A stretch of DNA of 64,000 nt, taken from positions 9,307,501 to 9,371,500 of the forward strand of contig JBBMNZ010000028.1 of the NCBI GenBank assembly GCA_037954325.1, read 5' to 3'. The notes beneath the pieces were generated by a model. It saw nothing but the letters and a program-made list of their open reading frames with translations. It searched no databases and was not told the origin of the DNA. This document shows, one piece after another, positions 56,420 to 64,000 of this stretch. Made by a program: the position numbers and the translations under genes. Origin of the DNA: Fistularia commersonii. Taxonomy: Eukaryota > Chordata > Actinopteri > Syngnathiformes > Fistulariidae. The first letter of the stretch is position 1; each line of letters opens with the position of its first letter.

Positions 56420-59400
56420 CACAGCCATTGAAGAGCGATGACAGCCTCAGTCCGAGATTATTATTTAGATTATGTAATCTAAGGTGTTGAGAGGAATTTC
56501 ATAATTAATCATACTGATGATAGATTATTGTTTTTGTTGCTGTTAAAATATGCATATGATGCTCCGCTCCCTAGAACAACACTGGAAGTAAGGTAGTTAC
56601 CTATTAATAATATAGTTATAGATACATGAAGTGTTTTGCTTTGAATTCTGGGTGACTCCACATAGAGCTAAAAATGCAAATTAAGCTGTTTCTCGAAGTT
56701 AAGTAATTTCATAATGTTTTATTTTACACAAAAGGTCTTTATAAGGCTCTGTAAAAACACAACATCTGTCATGTCTGAGCTTCGGCGCAAATCCCTTAGA
56801 GCCGTGCAAGTCAATGTGCACGCACGCACACACCCTCGCTGTCTGGCAAAACTGTCGGGGTCACATGTTCCAGTTCACGACATAGAGAGAACACACATCT
56901 AGGGGTGAGAAACACACACTCTAGCACTTAATTCGGGCCGGTATGTGAGCTGGAGGTTTGGGGGGCGCTGTGGTTCGTCCGTGGCCGCCTGCACAAACCA
57001 CAGGTATGCTAGGTGCACTCGCAGGAATCCGCACGCACTCCGGACGGCAGCGTGTGTGTGAGTTACGCTCGTACTTGGCGCGCGGCCTCCCTGGCAGCGG
57101 GTACCTTCCAGCTCCGTAACAACCGCCCCTCCCCTCTCCCCCTCTGTGCAATTTCTTTCTTTACGTCTCAGGATCCTGATGTTTGGACGTCCTGTGCAGT
57201 TTGAGGAAATCTTGCAGAAGGTGAAGGCTGTGTTTGGCCAGCAGGTGGACCTGCACTACATGAACAACGAGGTAAAGGAGTTTACACACTCCGTGTAGGT
57301 AGAAGACAAAGATTTCCTGTGCACGTGGCTGTATAGGAGTCTTTGTTTAATATATATTTATACATACATTTTTATTTGCACCCCCAGCTGTCCATTCCCC
57401 TGAAGGGTCAGGATGACCTCGACAAAGCAATCGACCTGCTGGACCGAAGCTCCAACATGAAGAGCATCAGGATCCTGTTGCTTGCACAGGAGCTGAATAA
57501 TGTGAGAGACGCGCGCATGCATGCGCACACATGCTCGTACACGCCACGCGTAGACTTACAGTATACTATTTCAACACCGCTATTTCTTCACAACAGAATT
57601 CTGTTTTCAGAAGAATCCGAGTTCCTCATCTGTTTGTGTTACGCTTCCTGTGGGGGGCGGGGGTTAAGATCTTAACCATGTTTATTAGCGCTGATCCACA
57701 ATGACATTTTAGTATTTCCCATCCGCCCCCTTGTTGAGCGGGATAACTTTCTGGGTTCAACCCCCTCGTCGAGTTGCGGCGGCCATTTTGAAAATATTTA
57801 CTCCCCGCCTGACCCCTGCCGGGTTGGTGGTTGGATGTTTTTCTGACTGTAGCTGCGGGGCTAGTGCACGTCAAACGCTCATATTTTGATCAGTCCCAAT
57901 TGCTAGTTTGAACCTGTATCTCAGCAGGCCTCCACCCCCTCCCATCAGCCGCCGTGCAAGCAGGTGCGGATCAAGGCCTCCCAGTCCACCGGCGACGTCA
58001 GCACAGTTTACCAGTCCTCTGAGCCGAGGGGGCGCCATCAGTCCACCGGTGCGTGATTGTGAAACAAAACCGCCGCAGCTTGTGTGATCCTTGTGACCCA
58101 CTCAAGCCCGAGACAGGAAGTGACATCACAGTGTCACTTTCAGGGGCCGCAGTGTTTAGTAATCGGCTGCTGTCATGATGTTGTGGCTTCGTTTTCCCTC
58201 TCTCTCTCTCTCTTTATCTCTATCTCTCTCTGTCAACCCATTGATCTCCCTGTCTGTGGCTTTGCTTCCCCCCCACCCCCTTTCATTTTGCCTGCTCATT
58301 CTTTGGCTTCCCCTTCCAGCAATGGGTCCTCTTCCTTTTCCTGTTCGCCAATACAAGACGATGCCTTCTGGACAGCGGCCAATCAGATTACAGTGTGCTG
58401 CTAGTGTGTGCGTGTGTGTGTGTCGCAGTTGTTGCAAGAAGTCTTGAGATCTGGTCTTTATGACAAATACGAGTCTGGTAAACGCAATTTAATCCCGTCA
58501 AACTGAATTTCGGGCCTCCGTAATGAGAGCTGCTGCTGATGTTTTTGGTTTTTTTTTATTTTCTGCCTTGTTGCGTCAGCAGCTCGGACGTCTGACTTCC
58601 ACACGTGTAATCTGGAAAGATATTATGTGCGCATGTGTGTGTGTGTGTGTGTGCATCCGCAGACCAAAAGCCTTCAAATCGAGTGTTTACCTATTCGCGG
58701 TCTTCCCCCCCGCCCCAGGCTCCCAGAACACGGGGCGCAGCTCCCCTCCCCCTGGCTATGTGCCCGAGCGCCAGCAGAGGATCGCCCGCCAGGGTTCATA
58801 CACCAGCATAAACAGCGAGGGGGAGTTCATCCCCGAGACCAGCGACCAGTGTGTAAGTCAGCGCTTCACTTCTCACAATTGGATGGGAGTTTGGGGGGGG
58901 GGGGGGTCTGTGCACAACTAACAGTTGTTTATTTCACCTCAGTTAATGAGTACATGTGACATTTATGGGTTGTCTTTAGCCTTTCAATGTTGTTTTCTTC
59001 ATGTAAATATATAAAATAGTCACTTTTTGGTGGGGGGCGGGGGTAGGGAATGTAAAGATTTACAGTAATTCATTTCAAGTGGGGGCGGGAGGGTGGAGAA
59101 AAGGTCAGAAGGAGTTCCCTCTTACGGTTTTCCAAAATATTTACACTCACAAAATTCCATTTCGCCTCTGATATGGATCTGAGGAATGGCGTGAGGAGCG
59201 TGGCAGGGGCTCGGAGATGTGAGCGGGTTTGTTGTCGGCCTGCCTTGCAGGTGCTGGATCCCTGGAGCAGCGCGGAGAATTCGGTCTCAGGAAGCTGCCA
59301 GTCGCTGGACAGCAGCTCAGACAGGTGAGCACGGGGGGGCTTAGAGCTGTAAATCAGCAGGTGGGGCGTGGGAGCAGCGTTGACAACTGATTATATTATT

Positions 59401-61345
59401 CTATCCATGACTCTACTAGTACTCTACATGACTACATGACTCAGTCAGCCGTCCCTTCCCTGGGTCGCTACAGCAAATCAGCCTATTCCATCTAACCCTA
59501 TTCTCTGTATCCTCCAACTCCTTGTCCTCTTCCACTATATCCATAAATCTTCCCCTTGACCCCCCCGCCTGGCAGTTCCAACCTCAGCATCCTTCAACCA
59601 ATATATTCGCTATCCCTCCTCTGTACGCGACCGAGCCATCTGCGTCTGAGCTTATCTCCAAAACCTCTAACATGTCCTGTCCCTCCGATGGATTCATTCC
59701 TGATCGCATCCAGCTTCATCACTCCCAAGGAGAATATTTATATCTGCGACCTCCAGCTCTACTTCCTGTCTGTTCCACAACGCCACTGTATCTAAATCTA
59801 CAATATGCAGTAGTAAAGTTTAACCAGAAGTAAACAGTGAATTAAAAAAAAGTTCATTCATTCTCTGCGGGGGGTATTGCTCATAGGGTCAGCTGTCAAT
59901 CACAGGGTGTATATATAGACATCCAACCATTCACTCTCATTCACACCTTCACTGAACACACACTGATCAACGTGTGAGAGGGTGAGATTCCATCAGGCGT
60001 GATGAACCAATGAAGCAGAGTGAGCGAAGAGAGGGTATCCATTTTAAATTCGGGGAATCGGCGACTGACGTTCTCATCCGGGAAACATTACACTACATTA
60101 CATTGCATTTGGCAGACGCTTTTATCCAAAGCGACTGACAATAGAGACCATTTTTAATCCGCGCCCCGTCTTCGCAGCCCGTCGATGAGGAAGTCTCGCA
60201 TGCACAGAGCCAAGAGTTACCCCGATAACCGGCAGGAGTGCGCAGGTGAGAGACGACACTTCCGCAGCTCGACCCGTTCCCGTGGACCCAGCAGACAGGT
60301 CGTAACCGTCCGCCCACTGTCCCCCTCAGATAGAGAGAACCACGTGTATGACAGGGGGTCGGGAAAGGGGGGCACGTATCCCCGCAGGTATCACGTCTCC
60401 CTGCACCACAAGGACCACAGCGAGGGTAAGACGACCCATCCAAGCCCTCTTGTATCTGAAGGACTAGCGCCACGGCTCTCCAACATCCTGCGCTCCATCT
60501 CCTTTCTCCTCCCCCTCAAGGCCGAAGGACGTTTCCCCGGATCCGCCGCGCGCAGGGGAACCTTTTCACCCTGGTGCCCTCGCGGCGTTCGCTGAACGGC
60601 AGCGAAGAGAGTCTGGGAAGCTGGCAGCTGGTGGACGCCCAGGGCAGGCTCCGCCCGCAGGACTGTTCTGTCGCGCACAAATGTGAGTGCTCCGCTGGTG
60701 TACCTTTTAATGAGCACTTTCTTGAATGGAAGATGAAACAAGTTAAAAAATTGGCATTTTGATTCATTACCATATAAATAGGTAAATAAATCAATTCATG
60801 ACAAGGATATCTTATAGATCAGTATTTAATTTTTTTTTTTGGTAATAATTAAAAATAAATGGCAATCTTAGAAAAATGATTCCGGCATACAATTATAGTC
60901 TTAAATATTGTATTATTGGGCCTCGCGCTGCCCCCCTCTGGCTGTTGAAAAGCAATTACTGGCAAGATGAGCGTATTTGAATTTCGAGTAACCATGGCAA
61001 CATAGTCCCAAGGGAAATGATCTATTAGAAGCCAGACTTTGACAAAAAAAAAAAGTATGTGTAAAAGATTAAAAATATCCCAAACCTTATTTGTAATTGC
61101 AAACAATTCATATTGTTTTTTATCTCCCCGATTGTTTCACAGTTTGATTATAGACTTTAATTGCATGTAAATGCAAAAATTTAATCGCATCTAAAAACAG
61201 CTTGGATTCCCAACAATTGTAAACAGACACACAAAATCCACACACAAATAAAAACATGTGATGTGTTCATGGTCCCTCAGTCTCCCCAAATGTGTCCCAG
61301 TTTTATTTTTGTTTTGAATTCATTCCTGGCGAGGATCCCCCCTCC

Positions 61346-61391
<46 letters not shown>

Positions 61392-63138
61392 ATATTACAT
61401 ATTAAGCTAATACATGGCTAACCAGCCAACACATGACTCCATTACAATTTATGGATAACTAATATGCGGCTAACAGATGCTTACAAAGACCAGAAATGCT
61501 TTTGGCCAAATTTTTACATCAAGATAACTGTATAAAAACGATCAATACTGATTTCAAACATTTCGAAACTCAGTCAACTGGAGGCCCCATATGCTAATGG
61601 AGGATTTGAACATGGTACCCGATGGTTTCTTTAAGCTAGCGTTAGGCTACAGGCAGCTAAATCAAGGCTAGAAGACAGGATGGATGTGGTGAACAGACGC
61701 TTTTATGTGACAGACGGGGTGACAAACGTTGCCGAAATTTCAACATTCTTTTTTTAATTGCCATTACTGACACAAAAAAAACAATATGAATGCTTGGGTT
61801 GTGTAATGTTGTCTTGCACTGAAAATTCCCGCTCTTGTCCTCGAAAGCCGCACTGCTTCATTTCTGCCACAGATTTTGAGTTCATCTGAAGGTTATTCAT
61901 TGAAATGGCTTTTTTTTTTTTTAAATCTTTAATTAACCTTTATTTCATCAGAAAACAATAGCACATTGAGATGGACAGTCTCTTTTTCCAGAATGGCCCG
62001 GCCAAAATGAGAAGCAATTCAGTTAACGATGAAACTGAGCAGAAAAAAGGAGCGGGTGACGGAGTGTATTTTTGTATGTCAGCCCCCAGCGCTCCGGTGA
62101 CGTGGCGGCGAGGCAAACTCCTGGGCCAGGGGGCGTTCGGACGGGTTTACCTCTGCTACGACGTGGATACCGGCAGGGAGCTGGCAGCGAAGCAAGTCCA
62201 GTTCGATCCCGACAGTCCTGAAACCAGCAAGGTGAGAGAGCACTGTGTCACCGGAGCATATCTTTACTTTTCTCGTTCACTTCCCCTTCACAAATTCCTG
62301 GTTTCTCTTCCTTTTACGGCATTTCAAGTCTTACAGGGGCCTCTTTAGCTGTTTTTTAAATCAGTTTTCCCTTCGTCGTCTGAGTTGATAAATCACAATC
62401 TCCAAGTCCACCAGACCTTCTGCATTCAAACGCACTGACTGACCAGTTATAAATCACCGTCAGCTTTTAAATCAGGGTTTGTCCCATGATCCTAGCATAA
62501 TGACACAAAACAAGAAATTCGTTCTGCAATGGAGGCCCTCTTTCATTTCTCAGCCTGCTTCCGGCACATTGAAAGCTTCTCTTTCCTGTGCGCCGCCGAG
62601 CAAACAAGCACCGGCACTTCCTGTATCTGTGAAGTGCTGAGTGCTGTTCTGCTGTCAGGTTGGTGTTTACCTTGTTCTCCTGTGGAAACACCAGCCTTCA
62701 GCTAAAAAGAAGAAAAAAGAAAAAAATGTTAAAAAAATTGCTGTCAAGGCGTCATTCAGTTGTTCAGTAGCTCAGTATTCTGCTCCGACTACTGAGACAG
62801 TCCAAAACCAGGTTCATTACAGACAAAATGTCTCTAGGTGCAAATGAGAGAAAATGGTTGAATATCTCTAATTGTGGCCCTGTGATTGACAGCTGACCCG
62901 TCCAGGTTAAACCCCGCCTCTCACCTCAACACAAGTTCGGATTGGCTCCAGCCCCCACTAGATCTTGCAGCGTGTAACTCCCTGATCCCTGTGTGTCCTC
63001 GTACAGGAGGTCAGCGCCCTGGAGTGTGAAATCCAGCTGCTGAAGAATCTACATCACGAGCGCATCGTCCAATACTACGGCTGCCTGAGGGACCACAATG
63101 AGAAGACCCTCACCATTTTCATGGAGTACATGCCTGGG
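55021..63138 (+). CDS. map3k3: Mitogen-activated protein kinase kinase kinase 3 (MEKK3), 3' part outside the window
   Basis: Ser/Thr kinase upstream of MEK5/ERK5, JNK and p38. Exons seen: 55021-55024, 55579-55715, 56262-56302, 57172-57271, 57388-57501, 57925-58048, 58719-58852, 59251-59324, 60178-60245, 60330-60425, 60521-60682, 62083-62231 and 63007-63138. They give 445 codons in one frame (human protein 626). The first coding exon is ATGA|GTAAGT, giving MNERQALHSIMKDLVALQM. The PB1 domain (about residues 48-132) includes DLHYMNNE and DDLDKAIDLLDRS. GRSSPPPGYVPERQQ and GGTYPRRYHVS favour MAP3K3 over MAP3K2. The kinase domain starts near residue 362 with GQGAFGRV; the ATP-binding lysine is K388 (ELAAKQVQF). 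The last exon in view ends EYMPG. The catalytic loop, activation loop and C-terminus lie beyond 64000. Confidence 0.95.
55403..55437. repeat. (CCT)n microsatellite
   Basis: About eleven CCT units lie in map3k3 intron 1. Confidence 0.9.
56335..56415. repeat. Interrupted (TG)n microsatellite
   Basis: TG repeats with a few interruptions start about 30 bases after the donor of map3k3 exon 3. Confidence 0.95.
59428..59810 (-). mobile_element. Degenerate LINE retrotransposon 3' fragment
   Basis: Read on the minus strand with small breaks, the segment gives peptide pieces of the LINE polyprotein 3' region. These include RLDAIRNESI, GTGHVRGFGDKLRRRWLGRV, QRRDSEYIG, a stop, and RMLRLELPGG. Such pieces are very common in fish genomes. 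The copy has at least one in-frame stop and is inactive. It lies in the map3k3 intron between exons 8 and 9. The exact LINE clade is not assigned. Confidence 0.65.
59862..60000 (+). repeat. Teleost interspersed repeat, partial copy
   Basis: The copy contains 'cagctgtcaatcacagggt' and 'aaccattcactctcattcac', the inner part of the family seen at 65-360 but in a diverged copy. Confidence 0.55.
60087..60143 (+). mobile_element. SINE-type conserved fish motif next to a splice acceptor
   Basis: 'cattgcatttggcagacgct' followed by 'tttatccaaagcgactgaca' is a motif repeated widely in teleost genomes and usually linked to SINE or LINE tails. It ends about 35 bases before map3k3 exon 9. Confidence 0.6.
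60683..62082. other. map3k3 intron 11
   Basis: The intron is AT-rich, with a (CA)n run at 61349-61389. From 61971 to the exon 12 acceptor (62082) the sequence is open in the same frame as the kinase exon, beginning MDSLFFQNG, so an alternative start inside this intron is conceivable. Confidence 0.5.
61349..61389. repeat. (CA)n microsatellite
   Basis: About twenty CA units lie in map3k3 intron 11. Confidence 0.95.
62868..62955 (-). repeat. Teleost interspersed repeat, short reverse copy
   Basis: The copy contains 'gtgattgacagctgacccgt', 'aaaccccgcctctcacc' and 'ggattggctccagcc', and sits about 50 bases before map3k3 exon 13. Confidence 0.7.
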
Positions 63139-64000
63139 GTGAGTCCCTGCAGCGTCACCCGGTGGCATTTTAGCTTCAAAATTCAACACTTTCTTTTCAC
63201 AGGCACGTTTTATTCGCCTAAGATAGATGACATCGATAGGGTAGAGGTTAATAGCTACCAGTTCCAGAACGTCTTAAAGGGCTGTATATTCTTCTCATGG
63301 TCTCACTGTAACAGTTCATTTCAAAACAGAGACCTCTCCAGGAAACATTTAAGGAACTCACAAACTTAACCCCCGATCGTACGCGGTGACTGTTCCAGCG
63401 CTGGCTCCTCAGGCCAAGGATATTCAGGTTCCCCGGCCAAAGTTATTTAGCCAACTTCCTGACTTGTCTCAAGACCAGCACGATCCAGTCACGTGGAATT
63501 TTTCGCCGGGCCTCAAGGGTAAACTAGTGAAACTGATATGAGCCAACTCCAGCATCAAGATCTCTGTGCGCGCACGTGTGTGTACTGTATTTTCATCCTA
63601 TCATTTTTTATTTTTATTTTTTGCACCACAAACAGACCCAGGGTTACAGCTGGTTAGAGCTAAAAATTCACAGCAAGACATGCCCCGGTTTGATTCTGTC
63701 TTGGTTCTCCTGCCTGGGTTCTCTCAAGGTTCTTCATCTTCCTCCGATAGTGCCAAAACAGTCAGGAGGTTCATTGAAGACTAGAATTTGTCGGTAGGTG
63801 TGAGTAAGAGAGAAAGTGAATGGTTGCACGTCACCATACGTGAACCTGAGACTGACAGCTGACCGGTCCAGGTTTGGCCAACTCATCTCAATGTCAGCTG
63901 TGACTGGCTACAACCCAACCATGATGAGCAGTGCAAAAATGCCACGTCTGATCATAAAGATCTCCTGCTCCCAGGTGTCATTCTGGCTTTTTTGCCTCCC
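63139..64000. other. map3k3 intron 13 (partial) with a reverse repeat copy
   Basis: There is no exon in view before the window end. A reverse copy of the interspersed family occupies about 63700-63920 ('gggttctctcaaggttcttc', 'gacagctgaccggtccagg'). Confidence 0.6.

Overview
This window reads as nuclear DNA of a teleost fish. Genes are split into many short exons with GT-AG (rarely GC-AG) introns. CA/TG microsatellites are very frequent, and fish-type interspersed repeats are scattered through introns. Six protein genes can be reconstructed exon by exon, with reading phase conserved across every junction. They correspond to genes found in human at 17q21.31 (RUNDC3A), 17q23.3 (STRADA, LIMD2, MAP3K3, DDX42) and, for RNF113A, a different chromosome. 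I cannot name the species. All family identifications are from memory of the vertebrate proteins; no search was run.

Layout. (1) 1-11.5 kb: rundc3a on the minus strand. Its 3' end is cut off by the window start, and it has a 7.9 kb first intron. Inside that intron, on the plus strand, lie three short open frames (4078-4326, 4327-4698, 5880-6128) encoding a striking seven-residue Thr/Ser/Gly repeat that I do not recognise. (2) 12.8-16.4 kb: rnf113a (+), ten exons, head-to-head with rundc3a. (3) 17.3-24.4 kb: strada (-), tail-to-tail with rnf113a. (4) 24.4-27.6 kb: a head-to-head intergenic region. (5) 27.6-33.7 kb: ddx42 (+), complete, 17 coding exons. (6) 35.4-44.7 kb: limd2 (+), with an 8.4 kb first intron and a roughly 2.5 kb 3' UTR. 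(7) 47.3-55 kb: CpG-rich promoter-like DNA and repeats. (8) 55.0 kb to the window end: map3k3 (+), from its start codon into the kinase domain; the rest lies beyond the window.

The neighbours are not an operon-like system. STRADA (LKB1 activation) and MAP3K3 (MAP kinase cascade) are signalling proteins. DDX42 and RNF113A are both spliceosome-associated. LIMD2 is a small LIM adaptor and RUNDC3A a RUN-domain adaptor of neurons. The most unusual content is the nested heptad-repeat family, two of whose members end in the same way (a TAG stop directly followed by an in-frame ATG). Further points are two probable GC-AG introns, a run of very short first coding exons, an in-frame candidate cassette exon in strada, and an unassigned minus-strand candidate exon at 52.6-52.8 kb.
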